Shown here: positions 30,656 through 39,318 of the stretch, one piece after another
How positions within the stretch are numbered: position 1 is the first letter of the stretch
Layout: every line of letters begins with the position of its first letter
Assembly: GCF_001969365.1 (NCBI RefSeq)
Contig: NZ_CP019312.1
Span: 3,757,001 to 3,821,000, forward strand
Length of the DNA stretch: 64,000 nucleotides
Direction of reading: 5' to 3'
DNA from: Tateyamaria omphalii
Lineage (GTDB): Bacteria; Pseudomonadota; Alphaproteobacteria; Rhodobacterales; Rhodobacteraceae
Translations under genes and position numbers: made by a program
The notes under the pieces: generated by a model
Told to the model about the DNA's origin: nothing
The model's database searches: none
Seen by the model: only the letters and a program-made list of their open reading frames with translations

Positions 30656-31849
30656 ATGCTGCAAGACAAACGTATTTTGCTGATCCTGACAGGCGGGATC
30701 GCGGCCTATAAGGGGCTCGATCTCATCAGACGGCTGCGCGAGCGCGGTGTGGCTGTCACGCCGGTCCTGACCCGCGCGGCAGAGCAGTTCGTGACGCCCC
30801 TGTCGGTGTCCGCGCTGGCCGGGGAAAAGGTTTATCGCGATCTCTTTGACCTTACGGAAGAGGCCGAGATGGGGCATATCCAACTGTCCCGCTCTGCCGA
30901 TCTGATCCTCGTGGCGCCAGCGACGGCGGATATCATTGCGAAAATGGCGCAGGGGCGGGCGGATGATCTGGCCTCGACCTTGCTGCTGGCCACTGACACC
31001 CCCGTAATGATCGCCCCCGCAATGAACGTGCGCATGTGGGATCATCCCGCGACGCAGCGCAATCTGGCGCAGATTGCGGGTGACGGCGTGGCCGTTGTCG
31101 GACCGAATGATGGCGACATGGCCTGTGGCGAGTTCGGGCCGGGGCGTATGTCGGAGCCGCTGGAGATTGTCGCGGCGGTTGAGGCGCATTTTGGGCCGAA
31201 GCCGTTGGCGGGCAAGCATGTGCTGGTCACATCCGGGCCGACCCATGAACCCATTGATCCGGTGCGCTACATCGCCAACCGCTCTTCGGGTGCCCAAGGC
31301 ACAGCCTTGGCTCGGGCGCTCATCGCGGCTGGCGCGCGCGTCACTTTTGTGACCGGTCCGGCAGATGTGGCGCCGCCTTCGGGTGCCGATGTCGTGGCGG
31401 TCCAGACGGCGCAACAGATGCACGATGCGGTCCACGCGGCGCTGCCCGCGGATGCCGCTGTTTTTGCCGCAGCGGTTGCCGATTGGCGCGTATCCTCGGC
31501 CAGTGATCGCAAGCTGAAGAAATCGAAGGACGGTTTGCCGGTGCTGGAGTTTGCAGAGAACCCCGACATCCTTGCCGGTGTGGCGCAGATGACGGACACA
31601 CGCCCCGCCCTTGTCGTGGGCTTCGCCGCAGAAACAGATGATGTCGAGGCCCACGCAACAGCCAAGCGCGCGCGCAAGGGCTGTGACTGGATTGTTGCCA
31701 ATGATGTGTCTCCCGAAACGGGCATCATGGGCGGATCGGAGAATGCAGTGATCCTGATCACTGAGGATGGCGCGGAAACGTGGCCGCGCATGTCGAAACA
31801 GGACGTTGCCACGCGTCTTGCCGAACGGATTGGAAACAGGCTGGTCTGA
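30656..31849 (+). CDS. coaBC: Phosphopantothenoylcysteine decarboxylase / phosphopantothenate-cysteine ligase
   Basis: The 397-residue bifunctional protein makes 4'-phosphopantetheine for coenzyme A. The flavin-dependent CoaC part (1-180) has [33 protein letters not shown] and the active-site cysteine in [14 protein letters not shown]. The CoaB part (about 185-397) has [34 protein letters not shown] and [14 protein letters not shown]. Copies of the dispersed short motif lie on both sides of the gene in opposite orientations. No clear ribosome-binding site precedes the ATG. Confidence 0.96.
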   Translation: MLQDKRILLILTGGIAAYKGLDLIRRLRERGVAVTPVLTRAAEQFVTPLSVSALAGEKVYRDLFDLTEEAEMGHIQLSRSADLILVAPATADIIAKMAQGRADDLASTLLLATDTPVMIAPAMNVRMWDHPATQRNLAQIAGDGVAVVGPNDGDMACGEFGPGRMSEPLEIVAAVEAHFGPKPLAGKHVLVTSGPTHEPIDPVRYIANRSSGAQGTALARALIAAGARVTFVTGPADVAPPSGADVVAVQTAQQMHDAVHAALPADAAVFAAAVADWRVSSASDRKLKKSKDGLPVLEFAENPDILAGVAQMTDTRPALVVGFAAETDDVEAHATAKRARKGCDWIVANDVSPETGIMGGSENAVILITEDGAETWPRMSKQDVATRLAERIGNRLV

Positions 31850-31873
31850 TTGCCTCTGGCCACGTCGGGATTT

Positions 31874-31895
31874 GAGTTTATTTGGCAAGATGAAG
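31874..31895 (+). repeat. Dispersed short motif, copy 3
   Basis: GAGTTTATTTGG followed by CAAGATGAAG, between coaBC and dut and touching the dut start. It matches copy 2 at 19 of 22 positions. Confidence 0.5.
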
Positions 31896-32357
31896 ATGAG
31901 CAGTGTGTCCCTGAAAATCATGCGTGTCGCGGGATCGGATCCCGATATCGCCTTGCCCGCCTACGAGACGGCAGGCGCGGTGGGTGCAGACCTGCGTGCG
32001 AATTTCCCGGACCGCGCAGGCCTGACCCTTGCGCCGGCCGAACGCGCCTTGATCCCGACAGGGCTGGCGATGGCGATCCCGCAGGGGTTCGAGGTGCAGG
32101 TGCGCCCGCGCTCTGGCCTGGCGCTGAAGCACGGAATTGCGCTTGTGAACAGCCCCGGCACCATCGACAGCGATTATCGGGGTGAGGTGGGTGTGATTAT
32201 GCTGAACACCGGCAACGAGCCGTTCGAAGTGACACACGGGATGCGCGTTGCGCAGATGGTGCTGGCGCCCGTGGTGCAGGCCGCGTTCGAGGAAACCGAC
32301 AGCCTGGATGACACGGCGCGCGGTGCGGGTGGCTTTGGATCGACGGGGCGCGGCTGA
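31896..32357 (+). CDS. dut: dUTP diphosphatase
   Basis: The 153-residue dUTPase removes dUTP and supplies dUMP. Its five motifs are visible: [55 protein letters not shown] and [11 protein letters not shown]. Two ATGs are possible, 31890 and 31896. The first lies inside a copy of a dispersed motif ending GATGAAG, so I take the second; neither has a good ribosome-binding site. The stop shares one base with the start of the next gene (TGATG). Confidence 0.93.
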   Translation: MSSVSLKIMRVAGSDPDIALPAYETAGAVGADLRANFPDRAGLTLAPAERALIPTGLAMAIPQGFEVQVRPRSGLALKHGIALVNSPGTIDSDYRGEVGVIMLNTGNEPFEVTHGMRVAQMVLAPVVQAAFEETDSLDDTARGAGGFGSTGRG

Positions 32358-33415
32358 TGCTTTTGGTGTTTCTTCTAGCTGGCGCGATCTGGGGTCTTGG
32401 CGTGATGATGAAGGCGCCGCACAACGCGCGGTGGCTGATGATCGGGATTCTCTATGTCGTCGTGCTTGCCCTGCAAGTGGCGCTTCCGGACGGCAACCCG
32501 CTGCGGATGGCGACGGGCGAAAGCCCGGCGCTATGGCTGATCCTTGGTGGATTTGCTCTGATCGCGCTCGGGTACAGGACCGTGCTGCGCAAGCTGCGCG
32601 GGCGCGCGCAGGAAGAGGAGGCGAAGGCGGCCCCGACATCTCAGGACGGACCGTTCACCGACACGGAACTCGGCCGCTATGCCCGCCACATCGTGCTGCG
32701 CGAAGTGGGCGGTGCCGGTCAAAAGCGCCTCAAGGATGGCAAGGTTCTGGTGGTGGGGGCCGGGGGCCTTGGTGCGCCCATCCTGCAATACCTGGCAGCG
32801 GCAGGCGTTGGCACCATCGGCGTCATCGACGACGATACAGTCGAAAACACCAACCTCCAACGCCAAACCATCCACACTGACGCGCGCATTGGTATGGCCA
32901 AGGTGTTTTCAGCCCAGGCCGCGATGGAAGCCCAAAACCCCTTTGTCACCGTGCGCCCTTACCACCGCCGCCTGACGGATGACATCGTGGACGAACTGGT
33001 GGCCGAATACGATCTGGTCATCGATGGCACGGACAACTTCGACACGCGCTACCGCGTGAATGCCGCGGCTGTCCGCGCCGGCATCCCCCTGATCTCGGGC
33101 GCGCTGACGCAGTGGGAGGGGCAGGTGAGCGTCTTCGACCCGGCACAGAACGCCCCCTGTTATCGCTGCATCTTTCCGCAGGCGCCTGCGGCGGAACTTG
33201 CCCCCAACTGCGCCGAGGCGGGTGTGATCGGCCCGCTGCCCGGCGTCGTCGGTTCCATGATGGCGGTCGAGGCGGTCAAGCTGCTGACCGGCGCGGGCAC
33301 GCCCCTGCGTGGCGAGATGGTGATTTACGACGCACTCTACGGCGAAAGCCGCAAGATAACGCTGGCCCGCCGCCCCGACTGCGAAACCTGCGGCAAACAG
33401 GTGGTGGCAGGCTGA
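32357..33415 (+). CDS. moeB: Membrane-anchored MoeB/ThiF-like E1 adenylyltransferase
   Basis: The 352-residue protein has two N-terminal transmembrane helices (about 1-17 and 24-42) and a further hydrophobic stretch near 55-72. A charged linker leads to a complete E1-like domain starting at about 95 (DTELGRYARHIVLREVGGAG). The domain shows VVGAGGLGAPILQYLAAAG, DDDTVENTNLQRQTIH, and zinc cysteines in CYRCIF and CETCG. It should adenylate the C-terminus of MoaD or ThiS for sulfur transfer. There is no rhodanese domain. It directly follows dut. Which sulfur carrier it serves cannot be told. Confidence 0.88.
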   Translation: MLLVFLLAGAIWGLGVMMKAPHNARWLMIGILYVVVLALQVALPDGNPLRMATGESPALWLILGGFALIALGYRTVLRKLRGRAQEEEAKAAPTSQDGPFTDTELGRYARHIVLREVGGAGQKRLKDGKVLVVGAGGLGAPILQYLAAAGVGTIGVIDDDTVENTNLQRQTIHTDARIGMAKVFSAQAAMEAQNPFVTVRPYHRRLTDDIVDELVAEYDLVIDGTDNFDTRYRVNAAAVRAGIPLISGALTQWEGQVSVFDPAQNAPCYRCIFPQAPAAELAPNCAEAGVIGPLPGVVGSMMAVEAVKLLTGAGTPLRGEMVIYDALYGESRKITLARRPDCETCGKQVVAG

Positions 33416-33451
33416 CCCCCGCCCTACATCATAGCCAAAGGAGACCCGCCC

Positions 33452-35464
33452 ATGACAAACGTGCTGCTCAGCGATTGGGACACCCCGTTCCAGATCGCCC
33501 CCTTTGACGCTATCTCGGACGATGATTTCGCCCCCGCGCTCGAGATTGCTCTCGACAACCACAAGACCGAGATTGCCGCAATCGCGGACAGTGCCGAGGC
33601 GCCGACTTTCGCCAATACGATCGAAGCGCTCGAGGCATCGGGCGAGGATCTGGACAAGGTGCTGGGCACGTTTTTCAGCGTCGCGGGCGCCGACAGCAAC
33701 CCGGCGCGCGAGGAACTGCAGCGCGCGTTTTCCCCAAAGCTCGCCGCCCATTTTGCAGAGATTTCCAGCAACAAGGCCCTATTCGCTCGCATCGCCGCCG
33801 TGTGGAACGCACGCGATACGCTCGATCTGACCGACGAACAGCAACGCGTTCTGATGCTGACCCATCGCAACTATGTCCGCGCCGGTGCGGCGCTCGATGG
33901 GGCCGACGACGCGCGGATGAAAGAGATCAAGGGCCGGCTCGCTGAACTTGGCACCGCCTTCACCCAGAACCTGCTCGCCGATGAACGCGACTGGTCCATG
34001 ACGCTGGACGAGGGCGACATGGGCGGTCTGCCCCCCTTCGTTGTCGATGCCGTCCGCGCCGCGGGGGAAGAGAAAGAGGCAGGCGGCCCCGTCGTCACCC
34101 TGTCGCGGTCGATCATCGTACCCTTCCTGCAATTCTCCACCCGCCGCGACCTTCGCAAAAAAGCCTACCGCGCTTGGACAGCGCGTGGCGCCAATGGCGG
34201 CAAGACCGACAACCGCGAGATCGCCGCCGAAATCCTCAAGCTGCGCGAAGAGCGGGCGAACCTGCTTGGCTATGACAATTTCGCCAATTTCAAGCTGGAA
34301 ACCGAGATGGCCAAGACGCCGGAGGCCGTGCGCGACCTGCTGATGGCCGTTTGGGAGCCTGCCAAGGGCCAGGCCAACGCCGACGCCTGGGTGCTCGAAC
34401 AGATGCTCAAGGCCGACGGCATCGACGGCCCGCTCGAGCCATGGGACTGGTGGTTCTACGCCGAACGGCGGCGCAAGGAACTGCACGATCTTGATGAGGC
34501 AGAGGTGAAGCCGTATTTCCAGCTCGACCGGATGATCGAGGCGTCCTTTGACTGCGCCAGTCGGCTTTTTGGCCTTGAATTCAAATCGCTCGATGTGCCC
34601 CTCTACCACCCCGACTGCCGCGCGTGGGAGGTCACGCGCGCCGGCACCCATGTGGCCGTGTTCATCGGCGACTACTTCGCCCGTGGCTCAAAGCGGTCGG
34701 GCGCGTGGTGTTCGGCCATGCGGGCACAGGCCAAGTTCCCCGAACAGCAAACCCCCATCGTCATCAACGTCTGCAACTTCGCCAAGGGCGATCCGGCGCT
34801 TTTGTCCTATGACGATGCGCGCACGCTGTTCCACGAATTCGGCCATGCCCTCCACCAGATGCTGTCCGACGTGACCTACGAATCGATCAGCGGCACTTCC
34901 GTGGCCCGCGACTTTGTGGAACTGCCCAGCCAGCTTTACGAACACTGGCTGGAGGTGCCCCAGGTGCTGCACGCATTCGCCACCCACGCCGAAACGGGCG
35001 AGGCGATGCCGCAGGCGCTTCTTGACAACGTGTTGGCGGCTGCGACGTACAACATGGGCTTTCAGACGGTGGAATATGTGGCGTCGGCCCTGGTCGATCT
35101 GGAATTCCACGACGGCCCGGCACCCGCTGATCCCATGCAGAAACAGGCCGAGGTGCTGGAAGGGCTGGAAATGCCGCATGCCATCGGGATGCGCCACGCC
35201 ACCCCGCACTTTGCCCACGTCTTTTCCGGTGATGGATATTCGTCCGGGTACTACAGCTACATGTGGTCCGAGGTGATGGATGCCGACGCCTTCGCCGCGT
35301 TCGAAGAGGCGGGTGGCCCGTTTGATCCTGAAAAGGCCGCAGCGCTGGAAGAACATATCCTGAGCACCGGTGGCTCGGTCGATGCGGCAGAGCTGTACAA
35401 GGCGTTCCGCGGCCGTTTGCCCGGTGTCGATGCGCTGCTAAAGGGGCGTGGTTTGGCGGCGTGA
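33452..35464 (+). CDS. M3 family oligopeptidase (oligopeptidase A / Dcp type)
   Basis: The 670-residue zinc metallopeptidase carries the M3 signature LFHEFGHALHQMLSDVTYES, with HEFGH near residue 461 and the third zinc ligand expected about 28 residues on, in DFVELPSQLYEHW. It is cytoplasmic (no signal peptide) and trims short peptides, for example from signal-peptide or protein turnover. An AAGGAG ribosome-binding site is seen before the ATG. It lies 36 bp after the moeB-like gene on the same strand. Confidence 0.93.
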   Translation: MTNVLLSDWDTPFQIAPFDAISDDDFAPALEIALDNHKTEIAAIADSAEAPTFANTIEALEASGEDLDKVLGTFFSVAGADSNPAREELQRAFSPKLAAHFAEISSNKALFARIAAVWNARDTLDLTDEQQRVLMLTHRNYVRAGAALDGADDARMKEIKGRLAELGTAFTQNLLADERDWSMTLDEGDMGGLPPFVVDAVRAAGEEKEAGGPVVTLSRSIIVPFLQFSTRRDLRKKAYRAWTARGANGGKTDNREIAAEILKLREERANLLGYDNFANFKLETEMAKTPEAVRDLLMAVWEPAKGQANADAWVLEQMLKADGIDGPLEPWDWWFYAERRRKELHDLDEAEVKPYFQLDRMIEASFDCASRLFGLEFKSLDVPLYHPDCRAWEVTRAGTHVAVFIGDYFARGSKRSGAWCSAMRAQAKFPEQQTPIVINVCNFAKGDPALLSYDDARTLFHEFGHALHQMLSDVTYESISGTSVARDFVELPSQLYEHWLEVPQVLHAFATHAETGEAMPQALLDNVLAAATYNMGFQTVEYVASALVDLEFHDGPAPADPMQKQAEVLEGLEMPHAIGMRHATPHFAHVFSGDGYSSGYYSYMWSEVMDADAFAAFEEAGGPFDPEKAAALEEHILSTGGSVDAAELYKAFRGRLPGVDALLKGRGLAA

Positions 35465-35468
35465 CGCC

Positions 35469-36185
35469 TTACCCGGCCCGCTGCAAGATGCTGGCAAAGA
35501 ACGGCCCGCCTGCCAGGGCGATCCGCTCTACGGCCCAACCGCTGGCGGCTGCCATCTGACGCAGTTCGTCCGGCTCAGGATGGAACCACGGGATCCACGC
35601 TCCAACCGCGCCCTCGTATTCGAAGCGCATGGAAATCTCGCCTCTGGGACGCCCCGCATCCAGATTGCGCTGGTGATAGGCAAGGTGGTTTGGCCGGTCT
35701 GTGTTGCCGACGTCCAGGCCGGTGACAAGCAATCGGCACTGGGCCGTTGCCGTATGTGTTAGGTTTCGCAACAGCGAAATAGCTCCTTCATACGTGCCGC
35801 CGATGCCGATGTTGTTGCCAAAAACGATGATCGTTCTGAAGTGGCCGCGCGGCAATGGCAGGTCGTGGGCCATGATGTCTCCATGCGTAACGTCCCTGCA
35901 TCCACGCTCCCGTGCGACCTCAACCGCGCCCGGCGAAAGGTCGATGCCCGTCGCCTCAACGCCCCGCTGCTGTAACCACAGAAGCGTGCGACCGGCGCCG
36001 CAGCCGACATCGAGGACGGGCCCCTCGACCCTGTCGAGCAGGGCAACCTCATGCGCAAAGGGATCCGGCATGAAGTACAGGGCAGGATCGTGCCGGTCAA
36101 CATGATCGTCGTCCCGCCGGATGGTGAGCATTCGGCCCGTGTGACCGGCCTGTACGTCGCGCAGGGCGTTGCCAAAGATGTCCAT
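35469..36185 (-). CDS. Class I SAM-dependent methyltransferase
   Basis: The 238-residue protein has a Rossmann-type methyltransferase core: motif I VLDVGCGAGRTLLWLQQRG, an acidic residue in EATGIDLSPGAVEVARERG, and then THGDIMAHDLPLPRGHF and RTIIVFGNNIGIGG. The substrate is unknown; it resembles small-molecule methyltransferases. It sits 74 bp after the hydroxyacid dehydrogenase gene on the same strand and could be the last gene of that transcript. Its stop lies four bases from that of the convergent M3 peptidase. Confidence 0.82.
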   Translation of the reverse strand: MDIFGNALRDVQAGHTGRMLTIRRDDDHVDRHDPALYFMPDPFAHEVALLDRVEGPVLDVGCGAGRTLLWLQQRGVEATGIDLSPGAVEVARERGCRDVTHGDIMAHDLPLPRGHFRTIIVFGNNIGIGGTYEGAISLLRNLTHTATAQCRLLVTGLDVGNTDRPNHLAYHQRNLDAGRPRGEISMRFEYEGAVGAWIPWFHPEPDELRQMAAASGWAVERIALAGGPFFASILQRAG

Positions 36186-36258
36186 GCACTGAACGTAGAT
36201 ACGGGATACACGCCCGAACAGGCCGGGCGGCAGTCATCCGCAGCATTTCGCCGGAAGG

Positions 36259-37191
36259 TCAGTAGCCTGCGCCGGGATCTACCAGATGCAAGAAAGGTTC
36301 GCCCGCCTCACCGCGCCTGATGTTTTCGGCGATGGTCTTGCTGGAATAGGCGGCGCGGGTTTCGGACGCCACATGCGGCGTGACCGTGACCCGTGGGTGG
36401 GTCCAATACCGGTGTTCTGCGGGCAGTGGTTCGATACGGAACACGTCCAGCGTGGCGTGGTCGATATGGCCATGGTCCAGCGCCGCCAGCAGCGCCTGGT
36501 CGTCAATCAGCGGCCCGCGTCCGGGGTTCAGGATACGCGCGCCCCTGGGCATCAGCGCCAGTGTTCTTGCGTTCAGCGTGTTTTCGGTGGCAGGCGTCTT
36601 GGGCAGAAGCAGCACGCAATAGTCCGCACTGGCCAGTGCGTCGTCCAGCCCCGCTGTGCCCGACAAGCAGGTGATGCCGCTTATATCCTTTTGCGACCGG
36701 CTCCACCCTGTCACCTGGAACCCAAGATGTGCGAGCGCTGTGGCGCAGGCTGCGCCCAGCTCGCCAAGCCCGAGCAACGTTACGCGCGTATCAAAGGACA
36801 ATGGCGGCGCAACAGGGTTCCATGTTCCCGGTGCGGCCCCGATATGCGCGTCCATCCCAAGATGCAGGCGCAGGATGTGCCCCGTCACCCATTCGACCAT
36901 TCCTTGGGTCAGCGCCGGATCCACCATGCGGCACAGCGGCAGGCGCAGGGTCGGGTTGTTCACGATGGCCTCCACCCCGGCCCACAGGTTCAGCACCGCC
37001 TTGGCGCGGGTGAAGGGGGTGAAATCCCGCACCTCGGAATTGGGGGCATAGACGATGTAGTCGACCTGATCGGCGGGGATGTCGGTGGCGATGTGGGCGG
37101 CCACGCCCGCCGCCTCGATCTCTGTGCGCAGGGGCGCTTCGTACTCAGCCCAACGGGCCGGTTTGGCGGCAAACAAGACATTGACCGTCAT
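36259..37191 (-). CDS. 2-hydroxyacid dehydrogenase (glyoxylate/hydroxypyruvate reductase A type)
   Basis: The 310-residue NAD(P)-dependent enzyme has LLGLGELGAACATALAHLGF as the dinucleotide-binding loop, NPGRGPLIDDQALLAALDHG, and LDVFRIEPLPAEHRYWTHPR ending with the catalytic-histidine region TPHVASETRAA. It probably reduces glyoxylate or hydroxypyruvate (GhrA group). The start ATG overlaps the VOC gene stop by four bases, so both are coupled. Confidence 0.9.
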   Translation of the reverse strand: MTVNVLFAAKPARWAEYEAPLRTEIEAAGVAAHIATDIPADQVDYIVYAPNSEVRDFTPFTRAKAVLNLWAGVEAIVNNPTLRLPLCRMVDPALTQGMVEWVTGHILRLHLGMDAHIGAAPGTWNPVAPPLSFDTRVTLLGLGELGAACATALAHLGFQVTGWSRSQKDISGITCLSGTAGLDDALASADYCVLLLPKTPATENTLNARTLALMPRGARILNPGRGPLIDDQALLAALDHGHIDHATLDVFRIEPLPAEHRYWTHPRVTVTPHVASETRAAYSSKTIAENIRRGEAGEPFLHLVDPGAGY

Positions 37192-37598
37192 GTGTCGAAG
37201 GCTCCGTTCAGGTGGGCCATCCCCTTGATCTCGATCGGGTTGCCCGAAGGGTCGGTAAAGAACATGGTGGATTGCTCACCCGGCTCCCCTTCGAACCGAA
37301 CCTGCGGTCCCAGCACGAACACCACGCCCTGAGCCACCAGCCTGTCGGCCAGCGCACGCCAGTCCGCCATTGGCAGCACCGCCCCAAAGTGCGGCATCGG
37401 CACATCATGGTCTCCAACTTTCCCGGTCGGCGCACTGCCGAACGGTTTGCCCAGATGGCAGCTGATTTGATGCCCAAAGAAATCGAAGTCGACCCAGGTG
37501 TCGGTACTGCGCCCTTCGGCACAGCCCAGAAGGCCGCCATAGAAGGCCCGCGTCTCGTCCAGATCGGTCACGTTATAAGCAAGGTGGAACAAGGCCAT
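37188..37598 (-). CDS. VOC family (glyoxalase/dioxygenase fold) protein
   Basis: The 136-residue protein shows the VOC pattern: ALFHLAYNVTDLDETRAFYG at the N-terminus, WVDFDFFGHQISCHL, and FTDPSGNPIEIKGM with the metal-ligand Glu at the C-terminus. It may be a lyase or dioxygenase acting on small aldehydes; the substrate is unknown. GGAGG five to six bases before the ATG at 37598 decides the start over the GTG at 37604. It overlaps the dehydrogenase gene by four bases. Confidence 0.85.
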   Translation of the reverse strand: MALFHLAYNVTDLDETRAFYGGLLGCAEGRSTDTWVDFDFFGHQISCHLGKPFGSAPTGKVGDHDVPMPHFGAVLPMADWRALADRLVAQGVVFVLGPQVRFEGEPGEQSTMFFTDPSGNPIEIKGMAHLNGAFDT

Positions 37599-37610
37599 GG
37601 ACACCTCCAG

Positions 37611-37703
37611 TCAGTCCTTGCCAGAGATGTAGCGCCCCTGTCGGCGAATGGGAAACCGCAGATTGTGATGGCGGCCAAACGGATCGGCGATGGATGCGCT
37701 CAG
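37611..37703 (-). CDS. Possible 30-residue ORF with CTG start
   Basis: Between the interrupted gene and the VOC gene, one minus-strand frame reads SASIADPFGRHHNLRFPIRR then QGRYISGKD and stop. It is hydrophilic, arginine-rich and has codons like its neighbours. No ATG, GTG or TTG opens it close by, but a CTG at 37703-37701 overlaps the TGA of the upstream gene (CTGA), with GGAGGA six bases before it. It could be a coupled micro-ORF with a mutated start, or chance. Confidence 0.25.
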   Translation of the reverse strand: MSASIADPFGRHHNLRFPIRRQGRYISGKD

Positions 37704-38170
37704 GCGTGGTCCTCCATGTAACGCACCAGACGGTCGTCCTGGGTGCCATGGCCACTCAACAGGGTGCGCATCCAACTCTGCGTCTCGTGGATGATTAGGT
37801 TCATCTCCCACACGCAGCCGATGACCTCTGCCACGCCGTCACCAAAACTGGTGGGCGCCTCCCAAGCGGCGCGCATCTGACGAACGCGCGCCAGTACACT
37901 GCCCCACTGTCAGTAGAACACCGGCGATATGACGGCGGTTTCGGCAAAGTGGATGATCTGAAAACCAACACCGTGGTTGCCGTCGCTGTCCTCAAGCGTG
38001 CCGGGTGGCGGAAGGCGATGTAATGCCTCGGCACTGGCGGCCTCCACCACCGCTTGCGACAGCGCACGCCCCTCGGCCACAATGGCGTATCGCTTCAGGC
38101 ACCAGCCATCTTGCTGCATCGCGGGCAGCGTCAGAACCTCGCGCGCCACATACGGATCAAGATGCGACAT
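37700..38170 (-). pseudogene. Conserved-looking protein gene downstream of rodA, broken by in-frame TGA
   Basis: The ATG at 38170 overlaps the rodA stop as TGATG and has GGGG upstream. The frame reads 86 residues (SHLDPYVAREVLTLPAMQQD to AETAVISPVFY), then TGA at 37912-37910. The same frame then continues for 69 residues (QWGSVLARVRQMRAAWEAPT to RYMEDHA) before a second TGA. The downstream part keeps normal codon use and has aromatic-rich sequence, so this is one 156-codon gene with a nonsense codon, probably TGG to TGA (FYWQWG). The family is not recognised. Readthrough or a sequencing error would restore it. Confidence 0.65.
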
Positions 38171-39318
38171 CAATACCCCTGCCGCGGCCTGTGCACATGC
38201 GCGCTTTGCGCCAGGCCAAAGGCCAGCATAAGCACCAACATCGCCGACCCGCCAAAGCTGACCAGCGGCAGCGGTACACCGACGACCGGGGCCAGCCCCA
38301 TGACCATCGACATGTTCACCGCAAAAAACAGGAAAAAGTTCAGCGCAATGCCCAGCGTCAGCAGCGACGCAAACCGATCCTTGTTCGCGAGCGCCGACAC
38401 CACGCAGAACATGATGATCAGCGCGTAGAGGGTCAGCAGCGAAAACGCCCCGATAAAGCCGAACTCCTCGGCCAGCGTCGTAAAGATAAAGTCGGTGTGC
38501 TTTTCAGGAAGGAAGTTCAGCCGCGACTGCGTGCCCTGCATGAACCCGCGACCCGTCCAGCCGCCCGAGCCAAGGGCGATCTTCGATTGCGTGATGTGAT
38601 AGCCCGCTCCCAGAGGGTCCGACGCCGGATCAAGAAACGTGTCGATCCGTCGATACTGATAGTCCTTCAAAAGCTGCCACTCGGTCCCCCGGAATTGGAA
38701 CACGGCTGTGATCAGCCCGACGGCCGCGCCAATCACCGCCGCGAAATAAGCCCAGTGAACACCTGCCAGAAACATCATGCCACCCCCCGCCGCCAGCAGC
38801 AGGATCGAGGTGCCCAGATCGGGTTGACGCAGCACCATCGCCACCGGCACAAGGATCAGCACAACCGGGATCAGCACCCAGAACGGGCGCGACTTTTTGT
38901 GACTGGGCAACCAGTCGTAGTATGCGGCGAGGATCATCACCAGTGTGATCTTTGCCAGCTCAGACGGTTGAAGCCGCATGAAGCCAAGGTCAATCCACCG
39001 CTGCGCGCCCTTGCCGACAGAGCCAAAGAATTCCACCCCCAGCAGCAACACCAGCGTCCCGGCAAAGGCGAGCCCCGCCATGTTGCGCCAGAACCAGATC
39101 GGCACCATCGCGACAACCAACATAAGGACAAAGCCCATGGCAAACCGCTTCATCTGCGGTTCGGCCCAGGGGCTGAACGACCCGCCCGCCACGGAATAGA
39201 GCATCAGGAACCCGACACAGGCGACAGCCACAAGCAGCAACGCCAGCGGCCAGTTCAGATACAGGATCTTGCGCGGCCCCGCGGGGACATGTTTGACGGT
39301 ATACTCAAGATAGCTCAT
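38170..39318 (-). CDS. rodA: Rod shape-determining peptidoglycan glycosyltransferase RodA
   Basis: The 382-residue SEDS-family protein polymerises lipid II in the elongation complex. It has about ten hydrophobic helices, GAQRWIDLGFMRLQPSELAK containing the catalytic-region motif, RQPDLGTSILLL, GWTGRGFMQGTQSRLNFLPE and HTDFIFTTLAEEFGFIG, all SEDS signatures. It overlaps mrdA by four bases upstream and the interrupted gene by one base downstream. Confidence 0.96.
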   Translation of the reverse strand: MSYLEYTVKHVPAGPRKILYLNWPLALLLVAVACVGFLMLYSVAGGSFSPWAEPQMKRFAMGFVLMLVVAMVPIWFWRNMAGLAFAGTLVLLLGVEFFGSVGKGAQRWIDLGFMRLQPSELAKITLVMILAAYYDWLPSHKKSRPFWVLIPVVLILVPVAMVLRQPDLGTSILLLAAGGGMMFLAGVHWAYFAAVIGAAVGLITAVFQFRGTEWQLLKDYQYRRIDTFLDPASDPLGAGYHITQSKIALGSGGWTGRGFMQGTQSRLNFLPEKHTDFIFTTLAEEFGFIGAFSLLTLYALIIMFCVVSALANKDRFASLLTLGIALNFFLFFAVNMSMVMGLAPVVGVPLPLVSFGGSAMLVLMLAFGLAQSAHVHRPRQGY

